Assembly: GCA_913020075.1 (NCBI GenBank)
Contig: CAJWAE010000004.1
Span: 1 to 49,967, forward strand
DNA: 49,967 bases
From: an uncultured Flavobacteriaceae bacterium
GTDB taxonomy: Bacteria; Bacteroidota; Bacteroidia; Flavobacteriales; Flavobacteriaceae
Reading direction: 5' to 3'
Below the pieces are notes generated by a model. That model ran no database searches, had not been told where the DNA came from, and was given only the letters and a program-made list of their open reading frames with translations. Within the stretch, counting starts at the first letter, position 1; each line of letters opens with the position of its first letter. Made by a program: the position numbers and the translations under genes. Positions 18,315-28,065 of the stretch are shown in pieces.

Positions 18315-19787
18315 TTAAATAATTTTTTTCATGTCTGTCATTGAAGTACGAAGTTCGTATCCGATCATTTCAACAGGATGGTAACGGATGATCTCATTGA
18401 TGTCAATAAGTTGCTTATTATCAATACCCTCATCTACTAATTTAAGACCCTTACCAATAACGTCAGTGTTAATTGCCTTCATGAAATTTGTTAACATAGG
18501 CTTTGCTGCATGATCAAACAAATAACATCCGTATTCTGCAGTATCTGAAATAATTCGGTTCATTTCAAATAATTTTTTGCGTGCTATTGTGTTCGCAATA
18601 AGTGGTGTTTCGTGAAGTGATTCGTAATAAGCTGATTCTTCTTTAATTCCTGCAGCTACCATGGTATCATATGCTAATTCTACTCCGGCACGAACAAAAG
18701 CAACCATTAAAATTCCATTATCAAAAAATTCTTGTTCTGAAATATTTTGCTTGGTAATTGGAGTTTTTTCAAAAGCAGTTTCACCTGTATTTGCTCTCCA
18801 TGATAATAAGTTTTTATCATCATTTGCCCAGTCTTCCATCATGGTTTTTGAAAAGTGGCCTGACATAATATCGTCCATATGCTTTTCGAATAAAGGAGAC
18901 AAAATCTCTTTGAGCTGTTCTGATAATTCAAAAGCTTTGATTTTAGCTGGGTTTGATAAACGATCCATCATATTAGTAATTCCACCATACTTTAAAGCCT
19001 CCGTTATAGTTTCCCATCCGTATTGAATAAGTTTTGCAGCATAACCAGGATCAATTCCTTTTTCAATCATTTTATCAAAACTCAAAATTGAACCAGTTTG
19101 AAGTATTCCACATAGTATGGTTTGCTCTCCCATTAAGTCAGATTTTACCTCAGCTACAAAAGAAGATTCTAAGACTCCTGCAAGATGACCTCCTGTTGCA
19201 AAAGCATAGGCTTTGGATTGAGCCAAACCATCACCATTAGGATCGTTTTCAGGGTGAACTGCAATCAATGTAGGAACACCAAAACCACGTTTGTACTCTT
19301 CTCTAACCTCAGAACCTGGACATTTTGGCGCTACCATAATTACAGTTAAATCTTCTCTAATTTTAGTACCCTCTTCGACTATATTGAATCCATGAGAATA
19401 GGATAAGGTTGCCCCTTTTTTCATAAGAGGAACTATAGCGTTTACTACAGGAGTATGATTTTTATCAGGTGTAAGGTTGATGACTAAATCCGCAGAAGGA
19501 ATTAATTGCTCATAAGTGCCTACATCAAAATTATTGTTTACCGCATTTTGATAAGAAGTTCTTTTTTGCTCTATAGCTCCTTGGCGTAATGCATATGAAA
19601 TATCAAGACCTGAATCCCTCATGTTTAATCCTTGGTTTAGTCCCTGTGCTCCACAACCAACAATAACTATTTTTTTATCTTCTAATATCTTGATACCATC
19701 TACAAATTCAGATGAATCCATAAAACGACACTTTCCAAGTTGATGGAGTTGATCTCTCAATGACAATTGGTTGAAATAATTTGACAT
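18315..19787 (-). CDS. ilvC: Ketol-acid reductoisomerase, class II
   Basis: Isomerises and reduces 2-acetolactate and 2-aceto-2-hydroxybutyrate to dihydroxy acids with NADPH. It has the N-terminal Rossmann loop [20 protein letters not shown], followed by [14 protein letters not shown], where Arg and Ser/Lys residues bind the NADPH phosphate, and then two KARI helical repeats. At 490 residues it belongs to the long class II form also found in enterobacteria and plants. The C-terminal SMTDMKKII is as expected. It lies between ilvN (5-base gap) and ilvA. Confidence 0.96.
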   Translation of the reverse strand: MSNYFNQLSLRDQLHQLGKCRFMDSSEFVDGIKILEDKKIVIVGCGAQGLNQGLNMRDSGLDISYALRQGAIEQKRTSYQNAVNNNFDVGTYEQLIPSADLVINLTPDKNHTPVVNAIVPLMKKGATLSYSHGFNIVEEGTKIREDLTVIMVAPKCPGSEVREEYKRGFGVPTLIAVHPENDPNGDGLAQSKAYAFATGGHLAGVLESSFVAEVKSDLMGEQTILCGILQTGSILSFDKMIEKGIDPGYAAKLIQYGWETITEALKYGGITNMMDRLSNPAKIKAFELSEQLKEILSPLFEKHMDDIMSGHFSKTMMEDWANDDKNLLSWRANTGETAFEKTPITKQNISEQEFFDNGILMVAFVRAGVELAYDTMVAAGIKEESAYYESLHETPLIANTIARKKLFEMNRIISDTAEYGCYLFDHAAKPMLTNFMKAINTDVIGKGLKLVDEGIDNKQLIDINEIIRYHPVEMIGYELRTSMTDMKKII

Positions 19788-19792
19788 AATTT

Positions 19793-20323
19793 TTAATTAT
19801 TATTTTTAAAGGTATTTAATAGTTCTGAAATTCCCATTTTAGCTTTTGACACAGAAATTCGACCAGAACGCACAAACTGCAATAAACCATAGGGAGCTAA
19901 ATTTTTTCTTAATTTTTCGGTGTCTTCTCTAAACCCTGTTTTTTCGATTACAAAGAATTCAGGAGATACTGTAACGATAGTAGCGTGACTATCTTTTATG
20001 ATGTTTTGTATTTGACGTTCTTCAAATAAAGAACTTGACTTGACCTTATATAACGCATTTTCTTGAAAAATAGTTTCCTCATCAGTATGATAATAAGCTT
20101 TTATTACATCAATTTGCTTTTCAATTTGCTGTACAATCTTTCTTACTTTTTCTGAATCTATATTGACTACAATAACAAATCTAAAAACATTTGGTATTTC
20201 AGATTCAGAAGTTGAAAAACTTTCTAAATTAATGTGCCTTTTTAAAAAGATCGCTGAGATACGATTCAGTAATCCAATATTGTTTTCAGAATATACTGAA
20301 ATTGTATAATTTTTTTTCTCCAT
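19793..20323 (-). CDS. ilvN: Acetolactate synthase small (regulatory) subunit
   Basis: A 176-residue regulatory subunit. An N-terminal ACT domain ([20 protein letters not shown] at 6-25, then [14 protein letters not shown]) binds valine in relatives. A second ACT-like/C-terminal domain contains [17 protein letters not shown] and [14 protein letters not shown]. It is encoded one base after the ilvB stop, so tight translational coupling with the catalytic subunit is expected. Confidence 0.94.
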   Translation of the reverse strand: MEKKNYTISVYSENNIGLLNRISAIFLKRHINLESFSTSESEIPNVFRFVIVVNIDSEKVRKIVQQIEKQIDVIKAYYHTDEETIFQENALYKVKSSSLFEERQIQNIIKDSHATIVTVSPEFFVIEKTGFREDTEKLRKNLAPYGLLQFVRSGRISVSKAKMGISELLNTFKNNN

Positions 20324-20324
20324 C

Positions 20325-22055
20325 CTATTCTAATCTTATATCTGAAACACTAGCTCCTGTTGGTATCATTGGAAAAACATTAGCCTCTTTTTCTACACAA
20401 ACTTCTAAAAAATAGGGTTTATCAGAATCAATCATTTTTTTTACTGCTTGATCTAAATCTTCGCGTTTACTTACTCGATTTGCTTCCAACTGGTAACCTT
20501 TTGCAATAGTAACAAAATCAGGATTAACCATTTCTGTAGAAGCATATCTTTTATCGAAGAATAATTGTTGCCACTGACGAACCATTCCTAAAAAACCATT
20601 ATTTAGAACTACAATTTTAACTGCTGTCTTTTGCTGAAATATAGTGCCCAGTTCTTGTATTGTCATTTGGTAACCTCCATCTCCAATAATGGCAACAACC
20701 TCTCGTTCTGAAGCTCCCATTTTAGCACCTATAGCAGCAGGAAGAGCAAAACCCATTGTGCCTAAACCTCCTGAGGTAACATTACTTTTAGATTGATTAA
20801 ACTTAGCATAACGACAAGCTACCATTTGATGTTGACCTACGTCTGTTACAATTATAGCATCTCCATTTGTGTGCTTATTAATCATTTGAATTGCTTCACC
20901 CATGGTTAATCCTGGTTTGGTAGGATTCAAATCTCCATCAATTACTTTCTCATTTTCAATTGCATCCAATTCATCAAAACGATCAATCCATTGAGGATAT
21001 TTTCTGTTCGAAATACGATTTGTTATTTCTTTTAAACTTATTTTACAATCAGCAATTAAGGCTACATCTGCATGAACATTTTTATTTACCTCAGCAGGAT
21101 CCAATTCCATATGAATAACTTTAGCTTGCTTGGCATAGGTGTTTAAGCTTCCAGTTACTCGATCATCAAAACGCATTCCGATTGCAATCAATAAATCACA
21201 TTCATTAGTTAGAAGATTAGGCGCATAGTTTCCATGCATCCCAACCATTCCTCTATTCGAGGAATGGTCTGTAGGTAATGCTGATAATCCTAAAATAGTC
21301 CATGCAGCTGGAATACCTGACTTTTCTACAAAGGCTTTAAATTCTTCTTCGGCTCGACCTAGGATAACTCCTTGCCCCCAAACAATAAATGGTTTTTTTG
21401 CTTGTTCAATTAATAACACTGCTTTTTTTAATGAGTCTACAGATAACTCCGGATAAGGTCTATAGCTTCGGATACCAGTACACTTTTTATAACTGTAATC
21501 AAGCTCTTCGAATTGGGCATCTTTAGTAATATCAATTAAAACAGGACCCGGTCTTCCTGAGCGAGCTATATAGAATGCTTTAGCCATAATTTCAGGAATC
21601 TCACTAGCTTTAGTTATCTGATAATTCCATTTTGTTACAGGTGTTGAAATTCCAATTATATCCGTTTCTTGAAACGCGTCAGAACCTAAGAGATTTGAAG
21701 CTACCTGACCTGTAATACAAACCATTGGAGTTGAGTCGATTTGAGCATCTGCAATTCCAGTAACTAAATTAGTTGCTCCAGGTCCGGAAGTTGCCAAAGC
21801 TACACCAACTTTTCCTGATGTTCGAGCATAACCCTGAGCTGCATGAGTAGCTCCTTGTTCATGTCGAGTTAAAACATGATGTAATTTATCTTGAAACTTA
21901 TATAATTCATCATAAATAGGCATAATAGCACCTCCTGGATAACCATAAACTAAATTGGCTTCTTCTTCCAATAAAGATCGTATAACTGCTTCAGCTCCAG
22001 AAATACGTATTGATTTAGAAGAGTTTTTTTTGATATTTTGTTTATCTGTGTTCAT
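20325..22055 (-). CDS. ilvB: Acetolactate synthase large (catalytic) subunit
   Basis: A ThDP enzyme that condenses pyruvate with pyruvate or 2-oxobutyrate, the first step common to valine and isoleucine. It has the N-terminal PYR-domain motif YGYPGGAIMPIYDEL and the activating glutamate in RHEQGATHAAQGYAR. The central FAD-type domain follows, then the ThDP/Mg site IIGDGGYQMTIQELGT. The 576-residue length is standard. It starts 3 bases after ilvD and is followed by its regulatory subunit, so the operon order is ilvD-ilvB-ilvN-ilvC-ilvA-gapN. Confidence 0.96.
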   Translation of the reverse strand: MNTDKQNIKKNSSKSIRISGAEAVIRSLLEEEANLVYGYPGGAIMPIYDELYKFQDKLHHVLTRHEQGATHAAQGYARTSGKVGVALATSGPGATNLVTGIADAQIDSTPMVCITGQVASNLLGSDAFQETDIIGISTPVTKWNYQITKASEIPEIMAKAFYIARSGRPGPVLIDITKDAQFEELDYSYKKCTGIRSYRPYPELSVDSLKKAVLLIEQAKKPFIVWGQGVILGRAEEEFKAFVEKSGIPAAWTILGLSALPTDHSSNRGMVGMHGNYAPNLLTNECDLLIAIGMRFDDRVTGSLNTYAKQAKVIHMELDPAEVNKNVHADVALIADCKISLKEITNRISNRKYPQWIDRFDELDAIENEKVIDGDLNPTKPGLTMGEAIQMINKHTNGDAIIVTDVGQHQMVACRYAKFNQSKSNVTSGGLGTMGFALPAAIGAKMGASEREVVAIIGDGGYQMTIQELGTIFQQKTAVKIVVLNNGFLGMVRQWQQLFFDKRYASTEMVNPDFVTIAKGYQLEANRVSKREDLDQAVKKMIDSDKPYFLEVCVEKEANVFPMIPTGASVSDIRLE

Positions 22056-22058
22056 AAC

Positions 22059-23735
22059 CTAATTAGAGTCAGTAACGCAACCCTCAGAAGCTGTTGCCAC
22101 GCTTTTAATATATTTATACAATACACCTTGTTTAAATTTATAAGGAGGTTTAACCCAAGCCCTCCTTCGAATGTTAATTTCCTGATCAGTCAAAACAACA
22201 TTAATAGTGTTTTTTTCAGCATCAATTATAATTTCATCACCGTCCTTAACTAAACAAATTACACCTCCTTCTTGAGCTTCAGGAACAATATGTCCCACAA
22301 CAAAACCATGTGTACCTCCTGAAAATCTACCATCCGTTATCAAAGCTACACTTTTTCCCAAACCTGCTCCCATTATGGCAGCAGTTGGTTTCAACATTTC
22401 GGGCATTCCCGGACCACCTTTTGGTCCTTCATAACGAATAACGACGACATCTCCTGATATAACTTTACCTTCTCTAATTCCATCATTAGCTGCATATTCT
22501 CCGTCAAAAACACGAGCAGGACCTTTAAATAAAAAGCCTTCCTTTCCTGTTATTTTTGCTACGGAGCCTCCAGTTGCTAAATTTCCTTTAAGGATCCTAA
22601 TGTGACCTGTATTTTTAATCGGATTGTCAATAGTTCGAATTATTTTTTGGTTATTTGCTAAATCAGGAACAAGAGATAGGTTTTCCGCTAAAGTTTTTCC
22701 TGTAACGGTAATACAGTCTCCGTGAAGCATACCATGTTTCAACATGTATTTTAGTACTGCAGGTACTCCCCCAATAGCGTGTAAATCTTTCATTAAGTAT
22801 TTTCCGCTTGGTTTTAGATCTGCAAGAAACGGAGTCGTGTCACTTATACTTTGAAAGTCATCAATTGTTAAATCAATATTGGCAGCTTTGGCTATTGCTA
22901 AAAAGTGAAGTACTGAATTGGTTGAACCACCTAAGACAGCTATCAAACGAAGTGCATTTTCTAAAGATTTTCTTGTTACTATATCTCTAGGTTTTAAATC
23001 AACTTCAAGTAGATTCATTAAATGTGATCCTAGAACACTACATTCCTCTTTCTTATCATTACTAACCGCGGGGTTAGAAGCATTATAAGGTAAGGCCATC
23101 CCACAAGCTTCAATAGCTGAAGCCATTGTGTTTGCAGTATACATTCCGCCACATGCTCCAGCTCCAGGGCAGGCGTTTTTGATAACACTTTTGAATTCTT
23201 TTTCATCTATTTTTCCAGCAACTTTTTCTCCCCATGCTTCAAATGCAGAAACTACATCAAGTTCTTTATTGTTGTGACACCCTGCAGCAATTGTTCCACC
23301 ATAAACTAAAATCGAAGGTCTGTTTAACCGAAGTAAAGCCATTAAAGCACCAGGCATGTTTTTATCACAACCAACTACAGTTACTACTCCATCATAAGCC
23401 ATCGCTTGAACTACGGTCTCAATTGAATCCGCAATTACATCTCGAGAAGGTAAAGAAAATCGCATTCCAGGAGTACCCATTGAAATTCCATCACTTACAC
23501 CAATTGTATTGAAGATTAAACCGATTAAAGATTGTTTATTTACACCTAGCTTTATGTCTTTAGCAAGATCATTTAAGTGCATATTACAAGGGTTTCCCTC
23601 ATATCCAGTTGAAGCTATTCCAATAAGAGGTTTTTTAAAATCTTCGTCAGTCATCCCAATTGCATGCAACATTGCTTGAGCTGCAGGTTGAGTTGGATCT
23701 TGAGTAACTGCCTGACTATACTTATTAAGCATCAT
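22059..23735 (-). CDS. ilvD: Dihydroxy-acid dehydratase
   Basis: Dehydrates 2,3-dihydroxy-isovalerate and its isoleucine homologue to the keto acids. The iron-sulfur ligand cysteines are visible at 50 (EGNPCNMH), 123 (GCDKNMPGA) and 195 ([17 protein letters not shown]), and the C-terminal [12 protein letters not shown] is intact. The first of two adjacent ATG codons (23735) fits relatives beginning 'M.LNKYS'. It is the first gene of the ilv operon. The upstream 199 bp is shared with a divergent aldehyde dehydrogenase gene and contains an AT-rich palindrome and a branched-chain-rich small frame whose stop overlaps the ilvD start (ATGA). Confidence 0.96.
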   Translation of the reverse strand: MMLNKYSQAVTQDPTQPAAQAMLHAIGMTDEDFKKPLIGIASTGYEGNPCNMHLNDLAKDIKLGVNKQSLIGLIFNTIGVSDGISMGTPGMRFSLPSRDVIADSIETVVQAMAYDGVVTVVGCDKNMPGALMALLRLNRPSILVYGGTIAAGCHNNKELDVVSAFEAWGEKVAGKIDEKEFKSVIKNACPGAGACGGMYTANTMASAIEACGMALPYNASNPAVSNDKKEECSVLGSHLMNLLEVDLKPRDIVTRKSLENALRLIAVLGGSTNSVLHFLAIAKAANIDLTIDDFQSISDTTPFLADLKPSGKYLMKDLHAIGGVPAVLKYMLKHGMLHGDCITVTGKTLAENLSLVPDLANNQKIIRTIDNPIKNTGHIRILKGNLATGGSVAKITGKEGFLFKGPARVFDGEYAANDGIREGKVISGDVVVIRYEGPKGGPGMPEMLKPTAAIMGAGLGKSVALITDGRFSGGTHGFVVGHIVPEAQEGGVICLVKDGDEIIIDAEKNTINVVLTDQEINIRRRAWVKPPYKFKQGVLYKYIKSVATASEGCVTDSN

Positions 23736-23884
23736 TTAATTATATTGATTAACGAACATAAAGGAACTTTAGCTAACCCCTTAATAATTAGTGAAATGTA
23801 TATTATATTCAAAACACAAAATAAAAATGTAATTAATTGATAATCAATTAATTTTATTGTGGTATTTAATACATTCAAGAACAT
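23732..23884 (-). other. Possible leader peptide upstream of ilvD
   Basis: An ATG at 23884 opens 50 codons that end in a TGA overlapping the ilvD ATG (ATGA). By my count it encodes 11 Ile, 10 Leu and 3 Val, i.e. 24 of 50 branched-chain residues, with pairs such as NII, LII and a closing SLINIIK. This would suit a translationally coupled or attenuation leader for an Ile/Val operon. Random AT-rich sequence also over-produces Ile and Leu, and no clear terminator or antiterminator pair is visible, so this is only a candidate. Confidence 0.25.
23831..23853. repeat. 11-bp inverted repeat between ilvD and the divergent aldehyde dehydrogenase gene
   Basis: AATTAATTGAT (23831-23841) and ATCAATTAATT (23843-23853) are perfect inverted arms with one central base. 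The symmetrical, almost loopless form fits a dimeric regulator operator (for instance an Lrp-type protein) better than an RNA hairpin. It is composed almost only of A and T, so chance cannot be excluded. Confidence 0.4.
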
Positions 23885-23907
23885 AAAAAAAGTGTAATTT
23901 TTTGACT

Positions 23908-23915
23908 TATCTTTG
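23908..23915 (+). promoter_or_regulatory. Candidate -7 promoter element for the aldehyde dehydrogenase gene
   Basis: TATCTTTG fits TAnnTTTG exactly, and transcription from it would start near 23922, shortly before the TTG start at 23935. There is no TTTG at the usual -33 distance. Confidence 0.35.
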
Positions 23916-23934
23916 AAATCAATATTTTGATAAA

Positions 23935-25326
23935 TTGAAAAAATTAGATTCCGCTTTAATAAAAACAATAAAAGTTAATCATCAATCTTTTTTTAGATCT
24001 CACAAAGATAAGGGTGTTTCAGTTAGGATTAAACATCTTAAAGAATTAAAAAAAGTACTAAATGAAAAAGAAGATGAAATACTTAAAGCACTATATCTAG
24101 ATCTTAAAAAACCTGCTTTCGAATCTTTTTCTAGTGAAGTTTTAATGGTTTTTAAGGAGCTAGACCTTCAAATTAAAAAAATAAAAGAATGGAGTGCACC
24201 AAAAAGAGTGGCAGGTAGTATTCTGAATTTCCCTTCCCAAGATTTTATTTTATCCGAGCCTTACGGAACTGTATTGATGATTTCTCCATGGAATTATCCC
24301 TTTCAACTGGTTATGATCCCATTAATAGGATCTATTGCTGCTGGAAATACAGTTGTTTTAAAACCTTCTGAGTCTGCTCCTCATACAGCTAAGATTTTAA
24401 TTGAGATTTTAGAAAAAGTTTTTCCTCAAGATTGGGTCACTACTATTGAAGGTGATGCTGTTATAGCTCAACTATTACTAAAAGAACAATGGGATTATAT
24501 CTTTTATACTGGAAGTACTGATGTGGGTAAAATTGTTGCTAAAGCTGCTGCTGAATACCTAACCCCTACTACTTTGGAGCTGGGAGGGAAAAGTCCATGT
24601 ATTGTTGATGGAACAGCCCCACTAAAAAAGACAGCAAGACGAATTGTATGGGGTAAATTTTTAAATTGTGGTCAAACGTGTATTGCTCCCGATTATGTTT
24701 TAGTTAAGAAAGAACATAAACCTATGTTGATTGATGCCTTGATAATTGAAATCAAAAGGTTTTATGGAGATAATGCCCAAGACTCTAAAAATTATGGTAG
24801 AATTATTCACAAAAAACACTTTAAAAAATTAGAGGCTGATTTAAAAAATCAAAAAATAATTTATGGAGGTGAAAAAAGTTTAGAATCTTTATTTTTTGGA
24901 CCAACTCTAGTAGATGAACCAAGTATGAAAAGCTCGCTTATTCTAGAAGAGATCTTTGGTCCTATTTTACCAATATTAAGCTATGAAACAGAAAATGATA
25001 TCGATGTGATTTTAACTAAATTAAAAAATCCTTTAGCTTTTTATGTTTTTAGTTCTCACAAAAAATTCATTAATCAAATGATGACTCGTTACTCATTTGG
25101 TGGTGGAGTTGTTAATGATTCAATAGTACATTTTACTAATCCTAACCTTCCGTTTGGAGGAGTGGGAAATAGTGGAATAGGTTCCTATCATGGAAAGTAT
25201 AGTTTTGATTTATTTAGTCATAAGAAAGCAATTGTTAAACGCTCTTTTTGGTTTGATCTTCCCCAAAGATATGCACCCTATCCCAAGTCAATTAAAAATT
25301 TAAAATCCATTTTAAAAAAGCTTTAA
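23935..25326 (+). CDS. Aldehyde dehydrogenase (class 3-like)
   Basis: A 463-residue NAD(P)-dependent aldehyde dehydrogenase of the short class 3 type that lacks the long N-terminal extension. The coenzyme loop is SPWNYPFQL, the general-base motif LELGGKSPCIV and the nucleophile NCGQTCIAPDYVLV, all intact. The C-terminal hydrophobic/basic stretch (SHKKAIVKR, then PYPKSIKNLKSILKKL) is like membrane-associated fatty aldehyde dehydrogenases. The start is a TTG (KKLDSALIKTIK...), because no in-frame ATG precedes conserved sequence. The nitroreductase gene follows 6 bases after its stop. The natural aldehyde is unknown. Confidence 0.9.
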   Translation: MKKLDSALIKTIKVNHQSFFRSHKDKGVSVRIKHLKELKKVLNEKEDEILKALYLDLKKPAFESFSSEVLMVFKELDLQIKKIKEWSAPKRVAGSILNFPSQDFILSEPYGTVLMISPWNYPFQLVMIPLIGSIAAGNTVVLKPSESAPHTAKILIEILEKVFPQDWVTTIEGDAVIAQLLLKEQWDYIFYTGSTDVGKIVAKAAAEYLTPTTLELGGKSPCIVDGTAPLKKTARRIVWGKFLNCGQTCIAPDYVLVKKEHKPMLIDALIIEIKRFYGDNAQDSKNYGRIIHKKHFKKLEADLKNQKIIYGGEKSLESLFFGPTLVDEPSMKSSLILEEIFGPILPILSYETENDIDVILTKLKNPLAFYVFSSHKKFINQMMTRYSFGGGVVNDSIVHFTNPNLPFGGVGNSGIGSYHGKYSFDLFSHKKAIVKRSFWFDLPQRYAPYPKSIKNLKSILKKL

Positions 25327-25332
25327 AATTTA

Positions 25333-26055
25333 ATGAAAGAAAAGATAGTAAGCAAAGCAATTCAACATAGACGTTCTGTTCGTATATATGACTCTAAAAA
25401 AGTAATTAATACAGATATTGTTAAACAGTGTATTCAACAAGCAATTTTAGCTGCTTCTAGCAGTAATTTACAGTTATGGGAATTCTATCACATAACCAGT
25501 AAAACAATGAAAGAAAAAATTTCAGAATCTTGTTTTAATCAACCTGCAGCTAAAACTGCAAATCAATTGGTAATTCCAGTGGTTCGATTAGATCTATGGC
25601 CAAAACGTATTCAATCAAATGTAGATTTTATTAAAAGTGTAGAGCCTTCTAAAATGAGTGAAAAAAGTAAAAAAGGAGCTTTAAGCTATTATGAAAAAGT
25701 ACTTCCTAAACTTTATGGTGGAACTAACAAGTTAAGAGGGTTCTTTGGAAAGATTATAATGCAATATAAAGGGGTTTCGAAAATAACATATCGTGAGGTT
25801 TCTTCGACTGACCTTAGAGTGATTGGACATAAAAGTACTGCACTAGCTGCTCAAAATTTTATGACAAGTATGGCAGCTTTTGATTATGATACATGTCCTA
25901 TGGAGGGATTTGATTCTGTTAGACTCAAAAGTATTCTTGAATTACCCAGAAAAGCTCAAATAAGTATGGTTATTGGTTGCGGTATTCGAAAAGAAGAAGG
26001 TGTTTATGGAGATCGCTTCAGAGTTCCTTTTGAAGAAGTTTATTTTCAAAAATAG
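25333..26055 (+). CDS. Nitroreductase family protein
   Basis: A 240-residue FMN-dependent oxidoreductase of the nitroreductase fold. It starts with the typical AIQHRRSVRIYDSKKV, where the Arg-Arg-Ser contacts the FMN phosphate, followed by AILAASSSNLQLWEFYHI. The C-terminal GCGIRKEEGVYGDRFRVPFEEV supplies the second FMN phosphate contact. The middle segment (about 85-150) is longer than in small nitroreductases. It is probably co-transcribed with the upstream aldehyde dehydrogenase. It converges on dsbD with 45 bases between them. The substrate cannot be predicted. Confidence 0.85.
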   Translation: MKEKIVSKAIQHRRSVRIYDSKKVINTDIVKQCIQQAILAASSSNLQLWEFYHITSKTMKEKISESCFNQPAAKTANQLVIPVVRLDLWPKRIQSNVDFIKSVEPSKMSEKSKKGALSYYEKVLPKLYGGTNKLRGFFGKIIMQYKGVSKITYREVSSTDLRVIGHKSTALAAQNFMTSMAAFDYDTCPMEGFDSVRLKSILELPRKAQISMVIGCGIRKEEGVYGDRFRVPFEEVYFQK

Positions 26056-26100
26056 CAATATATTAAAAGTTGTTAGCTATTCCTCAAATATTAATCAATT

Positions 26101-28065
26101 TCAAAAAGTCAAAAAAGTTGCTTTGGAAGGTAAATTATCTAAACCTTTATCAAGCCAGGATTTAAACTCAGAAGTATTAGAATATTGAATTGGAAAGTTT
26201 AAAAGCTCTCCATTTGCAGTCATCTGAACATAAAATGGCTGTGAAGCAGTTTTAAAATTTATGGTCTGGAAAGTTGACCATTTTTTACCTACTGTATTAA
26301 TCGTTTTTACACGTCCGTTAGGATACTGAAAATTAAATTGATCGACTTGATCGAGTTCTTTCCGATCGTCTACATATAGAGAAATAATGATATACTGATC
26401 TCTTAACAAGGGATATACATCAGGATCAGACCAAACATTTTCTTCCATCTTTCTGCAATTTACACATGCCCATCCTGTAAAATCTAAAAGTATAGGTTTG
26501 TTTTGATTTATTGCAGCAGTTAAACCACTTTCGTAATCTTTATAACAATCTAATCCCAAGGGGCAATCATTCTCTTTTTCTCTCAAACTATAAAATTCAG
26601 GAGGTGGAAATCCACTGAGAATTTTTAGTTTATTTTCTTTTGAAAAAAGACCAAATAGCAAAAATAAAGTAAAGAAAGAGCTTAAAAATCCAAAGCCTAG
26701 TCGAGTTCTAGAAATAGAATTTTTGGATTCATTTTTAAAATGAATAATTCCAAATAAATAAAGAGTTAAAGCAAAAGAAATTATCATCCAAATTGCAATA
26801 AAAGTCTCTCTTTTCAACAATCCCCAATGAGCAACCAAATCTGCATTGGAAAGAAATTTTAAAGCTAAAGCTAATTCTAAAAATCCTAAAACAACTTTTA
26901 AAGTAGTTAACCATCCACCGGACTTAGGTATTGCTTTTAAAACATTTGGAAATAATGCAAATAAGCCAAATGGAAGCCCCAAAGCAAAACCAAAACCAAG
27001 CATTCCCATGGTTAATTGAGTAGCACCATCATTTGCAGTTATAGAGCTAGCCAATAATGATCCCAAAATAGGTCCCGTACAGGAGAATGAAACAATTGCC
27101 AAAGTAAGAGCCATAAAAAAGACACCAACAACTCCACTGATAGAGGAAGCCTCATCTGCTCGATTACCCCATTTTGATGGAAGAGCAAGATCATAATATC
27201 CGAAGAAAGAAAATGCAAAAAAAACAAAGATTCCGAAAAAGATTAAATTTAAAGTAACATTAGTCGCTAGAGTATTCAAAATTTCAGGATTTAAAAAATC
27301 TAAAAAATGGAAAGGCAAGCTAAATAAAACATATATTAAAATGATAAAAAGAGAATATGTTAATGCATTAAAAACACCTTTTGACCTTGATGTGGCTTTT
27401 TTTAAAAAATATGAAACCGTAAGGGGTATCATAGGAAAAACACATGGTGTTAAAAGAGCTAACAGACCACCTATGAAACCCAAAAAAAATAAGTTTAAAT
27501 AACTTATTTTACCTTTTTTTTGAGTTGTATTTATCAAATAATCTTTTTGAGACAATTCTAACTTAAGTGCTCTTGTTAAACGTTTACTATTCTCATTTAC
27601 TTCTTTACTACTCTGAATGTTTTTCCCATTTAAAGAAAATAAAATATTTTCTGTTCTGAATATACAAAGCTTATCATCACAGGCTTGATAATTAATTTCA
27701 GCATTAATTATAGTTAAATTTGGATCCACTATTTCAATTTCCTGGTTAAAAGATGCCATTTCATTAAAAAAGGTCAAATCCATTTGAAAGAGATTGTCAT
27801 ATGAGGTTATTGACTCACTTTCTTTAACTCCACCAATAAGATTATATCCCTTATTTTTAGAATTAAATATAAACTCAGTCGGAAGAGCACCTCCGTTGTC
27901 AGAAAACTGTGAATATAAATGCCATTTCTCCTCAATACTAGCATCAAAATGAAGTATGATACGATTTTCAGAAAGAAATTCAACCCGTGTTTCCCAAGTT
28001 ACAGGCTCTTCAACTTGAGCGTTTAAGGTGGTTCCCAATAAAAAGAATAAAATAAAATTAATCAT
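26101..28065 (-). CDS. dsbD: Thiol:disulfide interchange protein DsbD
   Basis: Carries electrons from cytoplasmic thioredoxin across the inner membrane to periplasmic thiol partners. Domain order is: signal peptide (1-16, ending LNAQ); periplasmic alpha domain with its cysteine pair in YQACDDKLCIF; an eight-helix membrane domain with one redox cysteine in LLTPCVFPMIP and one in FSCTGPILG; and a C-terminal thioredoxin-like gamma domain with CVNC near residue 532 (GWACVNCRKMEENVW). All six redox cysteines are therefore present. The 654-residue length suits the Bacteroidetes form. Its ATG overlaps the tilS stop by one base (TAATG), so the two are translationally coupled although functionally unrelated. 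Confidence 0.94.
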   Translation of the reverse strand: MINFILFFLLGTTLNAQVEEPVTWETRVEFLSENRIILHFDASIEEKWHLYSQFSDNGGALPTEFIFNSKNKGYNLIGGVKESESITSYDNLFQMDLTFFNEMASFNQEIEIVDPNLTIINAEINYQACDDKLCIFRTENILFSLNGKNIQSSKEVNENSKRLTRALKLELSQKDYLINTTQKKGKISYLNLFFLGFIGGLLALLTPCVFPMIPLTVSYFLKKATSRSKGVFNALTYSLFIILIYVLFSLPFHFLDFLNPEILNTLATNVTLNLIFFGIFVFFAFSFFGYYDLALPSKWGNRADEASSISGVVGVFFMALTLAIVSFSCTGPILGSLLASSITANDGATQLTMGMLGFGFALGLPFGLFALFPNVLKAIPKSGGWLTTLKVVLGFLELALALKFLSNADLVAHWGLLKRETFIAIWMIISFALTLYLFGIIHFKNESKNSISRTRLGFGFLSSFFTLFLLFGLFSKENKLKILSGFPPPEFYSLREKENDCPLGLDCYKDYESGLTAAINQNKPILLDFTGWACVNCRKMEENVWSDPDVYPLLRDQYIIISLYVDDRKELDQVDQFNFQYPNGRVKTINTVGKKWSTFQTINFKTASQPFYVQMTANGELLNFPIQYSNTSEFKSWLDKGLDNLPSKATFLTF

